Shown here: piece after piece, positions 21,863-32,453 of the stretch
Layout: the number at the start of each line of letters is the position of its first letter
Position numbering within the stretch: position 1 is the stretch's first letter
Assembly (NCBI RefSeq): GCF_023898315.1
Contig: NC_064621.1
Location: 133,422,521 to 133,486,520 of the forward strand
Direction of reading: 5' to 3'
Origin: Schistocerca nitens
Taxonomy: Eukaryota > Arthropoda > Insecta > Orthoptera > Acrididae
DNA: 64,000 nucleotides
The notes under the pieces: generated by a model
What the model was told of the DNA's origin: nothing
Seen by the model: only the letters and a program-made list of their open reading frames with translations
The model's database searches: none
Position numbers and translations under genes: made by a program

Positions 21863-23143
21863 ATGGCGCACAACTATCGGAAGAAGACACTACGTTTCAA
21901 CTTTTGTTCCGACTTCGCCCGACCCAAGGCCCTGGAGGTAGAACGATTTATACGCGATGAAGTTAAGATACCTCCAACGGATCTAATTGGTATCCACTTG
22001 TCCATAGTTAGCAGTACCGTCTACGTCAAAATGATCAACGACGCGGCGTGCGACAAGGTGCTTCAAGAGGCCAAACGTGGACTGCGCTTCTGTCATTCCG
22101 ACGGCAACGTCGGACCCGTTACCGTCGATCACGCAGGTCTCGGCATACGGACGATACGGATCTTCGAACTGCCGTTCGAACTACCTGCAGACGTCGTCAT
22201 CGAGGCGCTCCGTCCCTATGGCAACGTTCTGGAACATGTTGCCGAACGATGGGTACAATTTCAAACCTATCCCGTTTTAAACGGTGTTAGACAGGTCCGC
22301 ATCGAGTTGCAGAAACACGTGCCTTCCTATCTACGTATCGGAGGCTGCCGTGCCATTATAATGTACGACGGCCAACCTCGGACCTGTTCCGGTTGCGGGA
22401 AAGAAGGTCACCTACGGTCTGAATGCATTCAACGACGTGTCGCGCAGCTCCCGTTGTCGGAAGCGTCCGTCACACCCACGATGACCGCCCTGCCGGTCAC
22501 TTACGCAGCGGCTCTTGCCACGTCTACAGTTTCATCCCGTCCGTCGCCCGGTCCTTCCGATCGGCACGTCCCACCGTCCCAGTCACCTATGGACGGTGCG
22601 GACGTCCCACCTGACAACCTTGCCGCCGAACAGGCTCCCGCACCGGACGCTGAGGAGAACAGTACTTCTTCACAACACCTGTTTGACAATCTCGTTGTAC
22701 CCACCGACGCCTTCGAACCAGGTCGACGTTCCTCCTTGCCGTCGTCCGACACTGAGGAACACGTGCGCAAACAACGCTCGCCACGTAGGCGCAAACGCCG
22801 TCGCCGTTCACCCACGGGCTCTCAAAGCATCGCCACCCGCGACGACGAAGACGACACCCAGCCAGCCGACATCTCGACGCAGAGGTCGGCGGACAACTTT
22901 CAAGATGAACAAGACGTTTCGCAGGACGAGACCACCATGGAGGTCGCCCCGCACAATGTAACGATCGGTGCGCAGGTTGAGACGCCTGTCTCCCCGCCGA
23001 CAACTCCAGATCTCTCTCACCACGACGCCATTCCCATGGACATTGGACAGACCCACGGCACAGGAACATGGGCCGACGACGTTGAGGAAGATACGCCCCC
23101 TCCTCCGGATGAGTTGCCTCCGCCGGACAAGGCTGCCTGTTAA
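21863..23143 (+). CDS. LINE ORF1, RNA-binding zinc-knuckle protein, intact
   Basis: A 426-aa open frame starts at an ATG in a good Kozak context (ACCACCATGG). Residues 1-160 contain an RRM-like alternation (TIRIFELPFELPADVV followed by ALRPYGNVLEH). Residues 175-188 form one knuckle, C-x2-C-x4-H-x4-C (CSGCGKEGHLRSEC). Residues 190-426 are low-complexity Pro/Ser/Asp-rich with one strongly basic patch of Arg and Lys at about residue 300. By analogy with L1/Tx1 ORF1 proteins it should coat the element RNA and form the ribonucleoprotein with ORF2. The stop TAA lies 63 bp before ORF2, so ORF2 would need re-initiation or an unconventional mechanism. The basic patch could act in nuclear import. Function is inferred from position and the knuckle. 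Confidence 0.85.
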   Translation: MAHNYRKKTLRFNFCSDFARPKALEVERFIRDEVKIPPTDLIGIHLSIVSSTVYVKMINDAACDKVLQEAKRGLRFCHSDGNVGPVTVDHAGLGIRTIRIFELPFELPADVVIEALRPYGNVLEHVAERWVQFQTYPVLNGVRQVRIELQKHVPSYLRIGGCRAIIMYDGQPRTCSGCGKEGHLRSECIQRRVAQLPLSEASVTPTMTALPVTYAAALATSTVSSRPSPGPSDRHVPPSQSPMDGADVPPDNLAAEQAPAPDAEENSTSSQHLFDNLVVPTDAFEPGRRSSLPSSDTEEHVRKQRSPRRRKRRRRSPTGSQSIATRDDEDDTQPADISTQRSADNFQDEQDVSQDETTMEVAPHNVTIGAQVETPVSPPTTPDLSHHDAIPMDIGQTHGTGTWADDVEEDTPPPPDELPPPDKAAC

Positions 23144-23206
23144 CATCAAAAGCGAGGCATTGCAGCTGATGGGACGGGACTTCCTGTCGGTGCCCTCCCC
23201 TTGGTG

Positions 23207-26200
23207 ATGGTAGATGCGCGTCCACCACCACTGAAACAAACGTACCGGTTTGCCACACTGAACATCAACATGATCGGCACTGCACCCAAGTTGCAACTCC
23301 TATGTGACATGCTTCGGGCCTCTGACGTCGACGTCGCCCTTCTTCAGGAAGTACGCGTTGCCACACTACCACCAGTCTACGGCTACGACTCATACACTTC
23401 CACATGTGATCAATCAGGGCGTGGAGTGGCTTTCTACATACGCGAAGGAATCCCACTCACGGACACGACAATCCTTCCCTGTGGAAGAGGCATGGCTGTT
23501 ACCATCTTCGACACGCGCGTCATCAATATCTACGCTCCGTCTGGCTCCACGAACCGTCGGCAGCGGTCCACTTTCTTCGGACATGACGTGGCGCCCCTGT
23601 TTTCTGGCCGCTATGATCGCCTTATCATGGGAGGCGATTTCAACTGTGTCAAATGGTTCAAATGGCTCTGAGCACTATGGGACTCAACATCTTAGGTCAT
23701 AAGTCCCCTAGAACTTAGAACTACTTAAACCTAACTAAACCTAAGGACATCACACACACCCATGCCCGAGGCAGGATTCGAACCTGCGACCGTAGCAGTC
23801 CCGCGGTTCCGGACTGCAGCGCCAGAACCGCTAGACCACCGCGGCCGGCTTCAACTGTGTCCTCCATCCGCAGGACCAAGTGCCTGGTTATTCGCCATGC
23901 CCGGCGCTGCTCACCTTAATCGAAGATTTTCATCTAGTGGACGTTTGGGAGAAAATTCATGGCAATACCCCCGGTTTTACCCATTATACAGCACATTCTG
24001 CGAGCAGACTGGACCGGTTTTATGTCTCTGCCCACCTTCGCAATGAAGTCGCCCAAGCTGAACGATGGCCCCTTGCATTTTCGGACCACTGCGCCGTCAT
24101 TTGCTCCCTGGCTCTGCCACCTCAGTCAGTGTGGCGCGGCAGGGGTTACTGGAAGCTTAATACCTCCCTCCTTAACGATCCACACTGCCGACAACGTATT
24201 GCCACTACATGGGCGTCTTGCGAAAGACGCCTTCCGCAATACACATCCACGTTCCATTGGTGGCTCAAATGTGCCAAACCGGCGATCAGAAAGGCCTTCA
24301 TACAATGTGGCAAGGACGCAGCAGCATGGCATCGAGACACCACAAATTTTCACTACGCCGTCCTCCGTGAGCTCGATGCGCTCCCTCCATCACCTGACAC
24401 CCATAGGGAACGACAGCGTACTAAAGCTCGTCTCCTCTCTCTTCAACGTGCACGACTGCATGGTGTCGTGGTGCGTTCCCGACGACAAGATCTCCTCCAC
24501 GACGAAGCCCCATCCACAATCCATGCCGCATCCGACCATAGTCATCGACGTCGACTTTTTGTCCCCAACATCACGACCTCCGATGGTGTTCACCACACAA
24601 CACAGGCGGCGGTGGTGTCTGCCTTTGCTGAACATTATCGCCAATTTTATGATGATGAACCGATGGCGACGCCCATTCCTGATGATCTCCGTCCTTCCCC
24701 TGATCGGACGCTCACCGTAGCGGAGTCAACGTCCATGATGTCTGCAATCACCGCAGAAGAGGTGGTAGATGCGATCAACAAAGGGGCCAAGAACAAATCA
24801 CCCGGACCAGATGGTCTCCCAGTGGAGTTTTACCGGGCGTTCACCACGTTAATGCTTCCTCGCTGGACGGAAATGATTCAGGAACTCTTTACTCCGTCCT
24901 TCCCAATTCCACCTGAATTCGTCACTGGCATTCTTCTACCTGTGCCTAAACCGAAAGGAGGGTCTCATGTCTCTGCATATCGCCCCCTTACACTACTGAA
25001 TGCAGACTATAAAATCTATGCACGCCTCTTAGCAGCGCGCATACGCACCGTCTTACCTACGGTCCTTTCACCTGAGCAGACTGCACGTGGTTGTGGGGCC
25101 ACCTTACAAACAGCCCTAGGAGAATGCCGTGACCTCATTGCACTGGCGTCGGTTTGTCGCCTTCGTGCAGCACTGGTATCCGTCGATTTCACGAGTGCCT
25201 TTGATCGCGTTCGACACCCATTCCTCCTCATGGTGGCGACACGTATGGGGTTCCCATTGCTTTTTGTGGATGCCATTCGCCGGTTACTACTTCCCGCGGT
25301 CTCGATGGTACAAGTCAATGGGAGGCTTGTAGGACCGATCCCTATACGCCGCTCTGTGCGTCAGGGATGCCCTATGTCTACTTTACTATATGCCATTGCA
25401 CTTGAGCCCCTCATCACTGGACTTACCTCTAGACTGCAGGGCCTCACTTTGCGCGACTACACCTTTCACTGTAGGGCTTATGCGGACGATCTCCTCTTTC
25501 TCACCTGCTCCCCCACGGAACTCAATGACGCCATCCAATGGATCCACCAGTATGGACGTCATTCTGGTAGCATTCTTAATGTCCGTAAATCGACTATGAT
25601 GCACATTGGGCGCGGCCTCCCGGCTATGGTGCCGACCCCACTCCCAGTCAGTGCCACCCTTCGTTACTTGGGTATCGAATTTACGAGCTCCACACACCGC
25701 ACAGCGGCCCTGGCTTACCGGCGGCTTTTGCAGTCGATTCGGCACCATGTCCGCGGTCAAGTGCACCGTAACTTAAACCAACTCCAACGTGTGTCCTATG
25801 TCAACATGTATGTCGCCCCTAAACTGGTACACGTCGCCCAGATACTCCCAATGCCGTTACTCCTTGGCCGCCGCATCCAATCAGCCTTTGGATATTTCGT
25901 GTCAGCAGGGGCACTTTTCAAAGTCCGCTACAACACTCTAACACTGCCTCCTGCAAAAGGTGGCCTCGGACTCGTCAACGTGCGGGCACGATCTTCCGCA
26001 CTCTTTGTCCACACTCTGTTGCGGCACTGGCAGGGGCCGGTCCCGTCCTTAACACGCAGTCTCTTAGATATCCTCCGACCAGCTTCTCTCGATCCACCGA
26101 TCAATGTGGCACCTATTTCTCCATTATTGTACTACGTCGCCAATTGTTTCCTCGAACTCAGCTACGTTCGGGCCGATCTTCCAGTCACCCGTCCTCACCG

Positions 26201-26798
26201 TACAAAAGATTACTATCGTTTGTTTATGCTGTCCAACCCTTGCGACCCCATGGTGCTACAGCATCCTGATATTAACTGGCGCACGGTTTGGGGGTGTGTG
26301 CATGCACCCTTTTTACCGTCGTCTGTGTCTGCACTCTGGTATGTTTTAGTCTATGGAAAATTCCCGACTAATAGTCGACTTTATCGCATAGGACTGGCCA
26401 CCTCCCCACTCTGCCCTGACTGTCAGCTCGAAGACACCGACGAGCACCGTCTTACGTGCCCCCTGAAACAACACGTATGGCTCCTCATCCAACGAATCGT
26501 GGGCTTTTACCTCCGTGCCCCGCCGACGACGGTAACCCCGGATTTCCTTTTGTTGCCCCAAACATTTCATTACCCTCTTGCTAAGCACCATACCCTAATC
26601 TGGTTTCGAGGACTGGCTTTAGAATACCTCTTTCAGAGTGGTCCGCATACTGCCCTTGACTTCTGGTACAAAGTTGTGACCGCGCATAGCACCCTCAGCC
26701 GAAAACCATCTTACCGACAAACTTTTGCCGGTTTTCTCCGCAGCGTCTTCCTTGACCCCCCTCAAAGTTGGGGTGTACCATGCCTACCTGTCACATGA
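23207..26798 (+). pseudogene. LINE ORF2 endonuclease-reverse transcriptase, broken by a SINE
   Basis: I take the ATG at 23207; the TTG six bases upstream is not a usual eukaryotic start. The endonuclease begins with ATLNINMIG and DVALLQEVR and reaches the catalytic GGDFNCV block. A 199-bp SINE with a 12-bp duplication interrupts it there, adds 211 bp and shifts the frame. Reading resumes at 23862 and stays open to the TGA at 26798. RT motifs follow in order: KSPGPDGLPVEFY, YRPLTLLNADYKI, VDFTSAFDRVRH, RQGCPMSTLLY, and YADDLLFL with both catalytic aspartates. The C-terminus has CPDCQLEDTDEHRLTC, a C-x2-C-x7-H-x3-C motif. Without the insertion it would be about 1,130 aa, the usual size for the group. 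The downstream RT half remains a 972-codon open frame. Confidence 0.88.
23651..23849 (-). mobile_element. SINE A inside LINE ORF2, 12-bp target duplication
   Basis: Full-length reverse SINE A. TTCAACTGTGTC at 23639-23650 and 23850-23861 is a perfect duplication of the codons around the endonuclease GDFNCV motif. The only visible lesion in ORF2 is this insertion. Confidence 0.95.
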
Positions 26799-26870
26799 TG
26801 CAACACCCCTATCCACGTTCTCATGCGTCGACCAAGAACACAAACAAACTTACAAAAAAAAAAAAAAAAA

Positions 26871-27319
26871 GGAAGAAGACAGAACATGTTATATTTTGTT
26901 GTATTTAATGTTTTCCTTTTTAATATTTTTTTGTTTAACTAACAGTCATTTGTATGTGTTTCAATGGTACCTTGAAGAACTCTTGCAAAAAAAAAAAAAA
27001 AAAAAAAAAAAAAAGTGGTCAGCGTGACGGACTGTCAATCCAAAGTGCCCAGGTTCGATTCCCGGCTGGGTCGGAGATTTTCTCCGCTCAGGGACTGGGT
27101 GTTGTGTTGTCCTAATCATCATCATTTCATCCCCATCGACGCGCAGGTCGCCGCAGTGGCGTCAAATCGAAAGACCTGCACCAGGCGAACGGTCTACCCG
27201 ACGGGAGGCCCTAGCCACACGTCATTTCATTTCATTTCTAATTTACGTGACGCGTTGCCGAAATACCGCTGAACTTATTTTTTCTTTCACGTGGCAAAAT
27301 GGTTTCTCAACCAAAAAAA

Positions 27320-27351
<32 letters not shown>

Positions 27352-27354
27352 AGG
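26871..27354 (+). repeat. Chain of A-tailed segments 3' of the LINE
   Basis: After the A17 tract come about 116 bp of T-rich sequence ending in A28 (26987-27014). A 5'-truncated tRNA-derived SINE and about 70 bp of flank follow, ending in a third A tract (27313-27352, one G inside). Each segment ends in poly(A), and the last tract abuts the right copy of the 1.35-kb repeat. This is what successive 3' read-through (transduction) by a LINE would leave. Separate insertions into A tracts are the alternative. Confidence 0.7.
27015..27245 (+). mobile_element. tRNA-derived SINE of a third type, 5'-truncated
   Basis: It starts inside the tRNA head (GTGGTCAGCGTGACGGACTG), with B box GGTTCGATTCC and CGGCTGGGTCGG. 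A body with GGGTGTTGTGTTGTCC and ATCATCATCATTTCATCC follows, ending in CATTTCATTTCATTTC. The tRNA 5' half is missing at the poly(A) junction. This body type is widespread in arthropods. Its GGTGTTGTGT block also appears in the chimeric SINE at 63135-63343. Confidence 0.8.
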
Positions 27355-28708
27355 AGCGAGAGGTTCTTGGTTCAAATCTTCTGACAATTGAAAATTTTAA
27401 TTTCTTTATTTTCGCAAAGTTATGATCTGTCCGTTCGTTCATTAACGTCTCTGTTCACTGAAATAAGTTTAGTGTCTGTGTTTTGCGACCGCACCGGTAA
27501 ACCGTGCGATTAGTAGACGAAAGGACGTGGTTCTCCAATGGGAACCGAAAACATTTGATCGCAAGGTCGTAGGTCAACCGATTCCTCCACAGGAAAACGC
27601 GTCTGATATATTCTATACGACACTGGTGACGGCATGTGCGTCACATGACAGGAATATGTTGTCGACCCACCTAACTTGTACACTTGGCGAATGGGTAAAA
27701 AGATTCTTCTACCTTACCCGATTTCGGTTTTCTTTTGGATGTGATAATCACTCCCAAAAAAGTGATGAAAACATAAGAGTTTGTCACATGAACTGAAAAA
27801 AAATTAAACTTTACACTAGACGGAAGACTTGAACCAAAGACCTTTCATTTCGCAGCTGCTCACGCTAACCACGGGACCACGGCGCTCCGTAGTTAGAATT
27901 AGCCTTGATGTTGCCTATCTTGGACATGGACTACTCAGTTTGTATATTTTGCTTATTTTTTCGTAGTTCCACACAACTTCTTCCTGTTTTCTCGATTGAT
28001 CTGTGTTCAGTTTTTCAAGGCCTATCCACTGTGCCAACTTATAACTAAATCTGAGGGGGGTGCGATCGGGAGGTTCCCTTGTTAGTGTCAAAAGGACATG
28101 GCTGCTGACGTAGACTACCAGATATTTAAATCGCATCCGCAGTTCGTCCCGCGCGGTGGCTTACTGAAGGTGACTGTAACAAATGAGACCGGCTGAGCAG
28201 ATCGTCTGCAAACGAAGCGCAATGATAGCATGGCAACATACAGATATCGTCATACTGCTGACAGACACCAAAAGTAACTCCAGTTATAACGAACAGTAGC
28301 TGTTCAGCCACTATCGCAGCAGAAAAGAGTGTCTGAAAGACGAAGTCACGGAAGTCTGAAACCATAAGGAGAGCTGACCACATGTAGTACACATGATGTC
28401 AGTGCTAGCCCTAACACGGCAGAGCTCACGGAGATCTCCAGCATAAATACTACGCCACTCTTAAGCTCGCTCTCAGTTGCAGCTGTTCCATGGTACAGTG
28501 GAGGCTACTTGAGTGAGCCTCTGCACGCCTGATGGTCTAGAATCGTCTATGGAGTCGGAAGGCTTGATGGAGAGGCTCTGCCCCGGTAAGACCGCCATCA
28601 GTCTGATGGCCTTGACCAGCAGGACCAAGAAGCTGTACGCCATACTCCGTCTTGAGGGCTTTCCACAGTTGCTGCTCAGCCTGCTCCGTAGCTGACACTG
28701 ATGCTGCC
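27355..28708 (+). repeat. 1.35-kb direct repeat, right copy
   Basis: Near-identical to 20390-21741. Its left edge starts inside the left TIR of the long-TIR element, immediately after the last A tract, so the partial element runs from 27355 to 28081 with only the right TIR complete. After 28708 the sequence continues into material absent from the left copy. Confidence 0.9.
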
Positions 28709-29035
28709 GGCCTCTGTCTCCTAAATGGAGGCCGCGGGTCGAGAGCTCTGCCTGACGGCAGGTACTGCAGGCAGAGCTGGAGAATCTCCTGGACGCATGT
28801 CCTCAAGGAGAGCGCTCAGGGGATCAGCTCACCGGCCACCACTCGATACCTGTGGGCCACCGACCCCCTGTGACACAACAGCTACCATGCGAACCTTCTG
28901 CGACACACCAAAAGTACTGGGTGACGTGCGCCTAGTATTACTGACTGGGTCCACAAATTTCTGGTGTAACTGAGGTTCCAGCGCCTGAGGAAGACAGTCC
29001 TGTATTTTTATCACTAAATGTTACATTGCGAATAA
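28709..29035. other. Unrecognised GC-balanced sequence
   Basis: This is the continuation of the original target beyond the right repeat copy. It contains a short inverted repeat (TGCCTGACGGCAGG) but no recognised element. The 625 bp at 28083-28708 and this stretch may be one unidentified LTR-like unit. Confidence 0.35.
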
Positions 29036-29667
29036 CACGCACATCAAAAAATGTTTTGCATCACCTCGGTTCCGAAAGTTCCGGAACCTGTACAGAAAAT
29101 CGGAATAGCGATCAACATAAACATCATTTCCGCCCTTTTTATTGCTCATAAAAACGACATATTGCATGTTGTACCACTATACAGCGAGACTTTCAGAGGT
29201 GGTGGTCCAGGTTGCTGTACACACCGTTCCTTCTAACATCCAGTAGCACGTCCTCTTGCACTAATACATGCCTGTATTCGTCGTGGCATACTATCCACAA
29301 GTTCATCAAGGCATTTTTGGTCCAGATTGTTCCACTCCTCAACGGCGATTCGGCGTAGATCCCTCAGAGTGTTTGGTGGGCCACGTCGTCCGTAAACAGC
29401 CCTTTTCGACGTATCTCAGGCATGTTCGATAGGGTTCATCTGTGGAGAACATGCTGGCCACTCTAGTCGATCGTGCACGATGGAGGAGCGAATTGTCGTC
29501 CATGAAGACGAATGCCTCGCCTATATCCTGCCGATATGGTTGCACTATCGCTCCGAGGATGGCCTTCAAATATCGTACAGGCGTTACGGCGCCTTCCATG
29601 ACCACCAGCGGCATACGTCGGCACCATATAATGCCACCCCAAAACAGCAGGGAACCTCCACCTTAGC
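29036..29667 (-). mobile_element. Tc1-like family 4, 5'-truncated
   Basis: The right terminal repeat lies at 29036-29075 on the plus strand (TTTTGCATCACCTCGGTTCC). Minus-strand translation gives MPLVVMEGAVTPVRYL, then VFMDDNSLLHRAR, where the second catalytic Asp is kept but NARPH is altered, then FSTDEPYRT in place of the S-P-D-x-N-P-I-E-H block, and LRDLRRIAVEEWNN. The DNA-binding half and left terminus are absent. It adjoins a Penelope-like fragment at about 29668. Confidence 0.78.
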
Positions 29668-30207
29668 TGTCTGTGTGGTCATTTGCGTGGTGTTCCTTTA
29701 GTACGTAAAATGGTGAGCCTTTGCAGAGTGCAGTGTGTTCATCTATCATGTGTGTGAGTGTTAGTTGGTTGTGTTGTCTTTTGTGTGAAGTTCCTTTAAT
29801 GTGTTAAATAGTGTACCCTTGCAGAGTATAGTGTATTCATTTATGACCTGTTTTCCTTCTGCTATGGCATTCTGTATGTGGAAGTTTTCCTCAATGGTGA
29901 GCTTGCTGTATAGGCTGTGGCTGGGTTTTAGTATTTTGAAGTCTGCTTCTGCTTAGCTGGGTGGTGATTGTGGTCTATTAGGTGGTCAGCAAATGTGCTA
30001 TGGTAGCTGTTGCTATATAATGCACTGAGATGTCTAAATATCTGGTTTTGAAGTTTCTGCATGTCTGTCCTATGTATACTGACTGGCAAGTGTTGCTTGT
30101 GAGTTCATATACTCCTGATTTGTTAAATTTATCCGTAGGTGTTTCTTGTGTTTCTGTGTTGGATGAATACTTGTGTTTGGTACGTTCATTTCTGTACTGT
30201 TTACATA
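29668..30207 (-). mobile_element. Penelope-like element, GIY-YIG endonuclease part
   Basis: Minus-strand reading in 29978-30205 gives NKSGVYELTSNTCQSVYIGQTCRNFKTRY. This has the GIY (GVY) and YIG motifs and the conserved Arg region of the GIY-YIG nuclease fused to Penelope-type reverse transcriptases. A stop ends the frame after about 75 residues, and the rest is decayed (29760-29977). The upstream neighbour in the same element, KQIAVENGYDTHMVGKL, lies beyond a Tc1 insertion at 31631-31704. The RT core is absent. Where intact, the nuclease would nick DNA to prime insertion. Confidence 0.8.
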
Positions 30208-31628
30208 CACTCCTGGAAATGGAAAAAAGAACACATTGACACCGGTGTGTCAGACCCACCATACTTGCTCCGGACACTGCGAGAGGGCTGTACAAGCAAT
30301 GATCACACGCACGGCACAGCGGACACACCAGGAACCGCTGTGTTGGCCGTCGAATGGCGCTAGCTGCGCAGCATTTGTGCACCGCCGCCGTCAGTGTCAG
30401 CCAGTTTGCCGTGGCATACGGAGCTCCATCGCAGTCTTTAACACTGGTAGCATGCCGCGACAGCGTGGATGTGAACCGTATATTCAGTTGACGGACTTTG
30501 AGCGAGGGCGTATAGTGGGCATGCGGGAGGCCGGGTGGACGTACCGCCGAATTGCTCAACACGTGGGGCGGGAGGTCTCCACAGTACATCGATGTTGTCG
30601 CCAGTGGTCGGCGGAAGGTGCACGTGCCCGTCGACCTGGGACCGGACCGCAGCGACGCACGGATGCACGCCAAGACCGTAGGATCCTACGCAGTGCCGTA
30701 GGGGACCGCACCGCCACTTCCCAGCAAATTAGGGACACTGTTGCTCCTGGGGTATCGGCGAGGACCATTCGCAACCGTCTCCATGAAGCTGGGCTACGGT
30801 CCCGCACACCGTTAGGCCGTCTTCCGCTCACGCCCCAACATCGTGCAGCCCGTCTCCAGTGGTGTCGCGACAGGCGTGAATGGAGGGACGAATGGAGACG
30901 TGTCGTCTTCAGCGATGAGAGTCGCTTCTGCCTTGGTGCCAATGATGGTCGTATGCGTGTTTGGCGCCGTGCAGGTGAGCGCCACAATCAGGACTGCATA
31001 CGACGAGGCACACAGGGCCAACACCCGGCATCATGGTGTGGGGAGCGATCTCCTACACTGGCCGTACACCACTGGTGATCGTCGAGGGGACACTGAATAG
31101 TGCACGGTACATCCAAACCGTCATCGAACCCATCGTTCTACCATTCCTAGACCGGCAAGGGAACTTGCTGTTCCAACAGGACAATGCACGTCCGCATGTA
31201 TCCCGTGCCACCCAACGTGCTCTAGAAGGTGTAAGTCAACTACCCTGGCCAGCAAGATCTCCGGATCTGTCCCCCATTGAGCATGTTTGGGACTGGATGA
31301 AGCGTCGTCTCACGCGGTCTGCACGTCCGGCACGAACGCTGGTCCAACTGAGGCGCCAGGTGGAAATGGCATGGCAAGCCGTTCCACAGGACTACATCCA
31401 GCATCTCTACGATCGTCTACATGGGAGAATAGCAGCCTGCATTGCTGCGAAAGGTGGATATACACTGTACTAGTGCCGACATTGTGCATGCTCTGTTGCC
31501 TGTGTCTATGTGCCTGTGGTTCTGTCAGTGTGATCATGTGATGTATCTGACCCCAGGAATGTGTCAATAAAGTTTCCCCTTCCTGGGACAATGAATTCAC
31601 GGTGTTCTTATTTCAATTTCCAGGAGTG
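30208..31628 (+). mobile_element. Tc1-like family 2, copy 1, inserted in the Penelope-like element
   Basis: The ends are CACTCCTGGAAATGG and its inverse CAATTTCCAGGAGTG. TA flanks lie at 30206-30207 and 31629-31630. At 1421 bp it is full length. The two halves of the Penelope-like frame sit on either side, so the Tc1 insertion is the younger event. Confidence 0.93.
30452..31473 (+). pseudogene. Family 2 Tc1-like transposase with one 1-bp deletion
   Basis: It starts MPRQRGCEPYIQLTDFERGR and is open through both helix-turn-helix units and the first catalytic Asp (VVFSDESRFC) to DCIR at about 31004. There one C is missing relative to the two sister copies, and the frame shifts for the rest. The second half is open from 31033: MVWGAISYTGRTPLV, FQQDNARPHV, WPARSPDLSPIEHVWDW, to AAKGGYTLY-stop. 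Apart from the deletion it would match the 340-aa sisters at 33541 and 50090. The Asp-to-Glu spacing is 32 residues. Confidence 0.92.
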
Positions 31629-31630
31629 TA

Positions 31631-31704
31631 TTTTTTGATTTAACTTGCCTACCATATGGGTATCATAACCATTTTCTACTGCTATTTGTTTTATTGTGTA
31701 TAGT
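31631..31704 (-). mobile_element. Penelope-like fragment, other side of the Tc1 insertion
   Basis: The minus strand reads TIKQIAVENGYDTHMVGKLN, which fits the linker between the RT and GIY-YIG domains of Penelope-like elements. It continues the fragment that ends at 30207. A different element begins at about 31705. Confidence 0.6.
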
Positions 31705-31990
31705 CCTCAGTTTATGGGCGCACTGTTCATACTGTGGATCGCAGAATATTGAATTCTCTAACGATTTCCGAAATGGAATGTCCCAAGCGTCTAGCTGCAA
31801 CTGTCATTCTCTGTTCTAAGTCTCTCTATTCCAACCGTGCGGCCATAATCACGCCGGAAACTTTTTCTCATGAAACATCTGAGTACAAAAGACGTCTGCG
31901 CCAATGCACTGCCCTTTTATACATTGTGTATGCGATACTTCCACCATCTGTATGTGTTCATATCGCTACCTCATTACTTTCGTCACCTCG
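31705..31990 (-). mobile_element. Tc1-like family 5, N-terminal fragment
   Basis: Minus-strand translation gives LEQRMTVAARRLGHSISEIVREFNILRSTV, the helix-turn-helix DNA-binding start of a Tc1-like transposase. A leader and what looks like the terminal repeat lie near 31960-31990. The catalytic part is missing. Confidence 0.6.
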
Positions 31991-32256
31991 GTGTAAACTG
32001 CGGCGCTAAAGAAAAGGGTCCAGGAAAACATCCGACAAAGATAAATTATTTTGATTAAGAAATGACGGCAATAAATTTCAGTGATAATGGAAAAGGTAGT
32101 TCTAACTGTACAGTAAATTATAGTGATAAAGATAAGAAACCCCATGCACTCGGGATGCCTCAGCCAGTTCTCTGTGAGAGTGGTTGGAGAGGAGGGGGGT
32201 AGAGGCTGGGGGGCTGATAGGTCCTCCTGGATCCTCATGATGCGGACATAGATGAG

Positions 32257-32453
32257 GTTCAAATGACTCTGAGCACTATGGGACTTAAAATGTGAGGTCA
32301 TCAGTCCCCTAGCACTTAGAACTACTTAATCCTAACTAACTTAAGGACATCACACACATCCATGCCCGAGGCAGGATTCGAACCTGCGACCGTAGCGGTC
32401 ACGCGGTTCCAGACTGAAGCACCTAGTACCGCACGGCCACACCGGCTGGCATT
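32257..32453 (-). mobile_element. SINE A, full length
   Basis: Reverse orientation, all blocks present. Flanks CATAGATGAG (32247-32256) and CATACATGAG (32454-32463) are a target duplication with one change. Confidence 0.9.

Larger units (their letters stand above)
21742..26870 (+). mobile_element. L1/Tx1-like LINE, apparently full length
   Basis: A 5' untranslated region of about 120 bp precedes ORF1 (21863-23143). Then come a 63-bp gap, ORF2 (23207-26798, split by a SINE), a short 3' untranslated region and an A17 tract at 26854-26870. Two ORFs, one CCHC knuckle in ORF1, an endonuclease-RT ORF2 without RNase H, and a C-terminal CCHC motif fit the L1/Tx1 group better than Jockey, R1 or RTE. 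The clade call is from motif style, not a tree. Codon use is clearly GC-richer than the surroundings. Apart from the SINE I see no internal stops, so this is a young copy. Confidence 0.85.

Noticed and set aside
23201..23206. TTG start for LINE ORF2
   Set aside because: An ATG lies two codons downstream. Non-ATG starts are unusual in this context.
30556..30987. Long minus-strand open frames opposite the family 2 transposase (also 34028-34459 and 22587-23258)
   Set aside because: They mirror GC-rich coding sequence of the transposase or LINE ORF1 in another frame and have no recognised motif.
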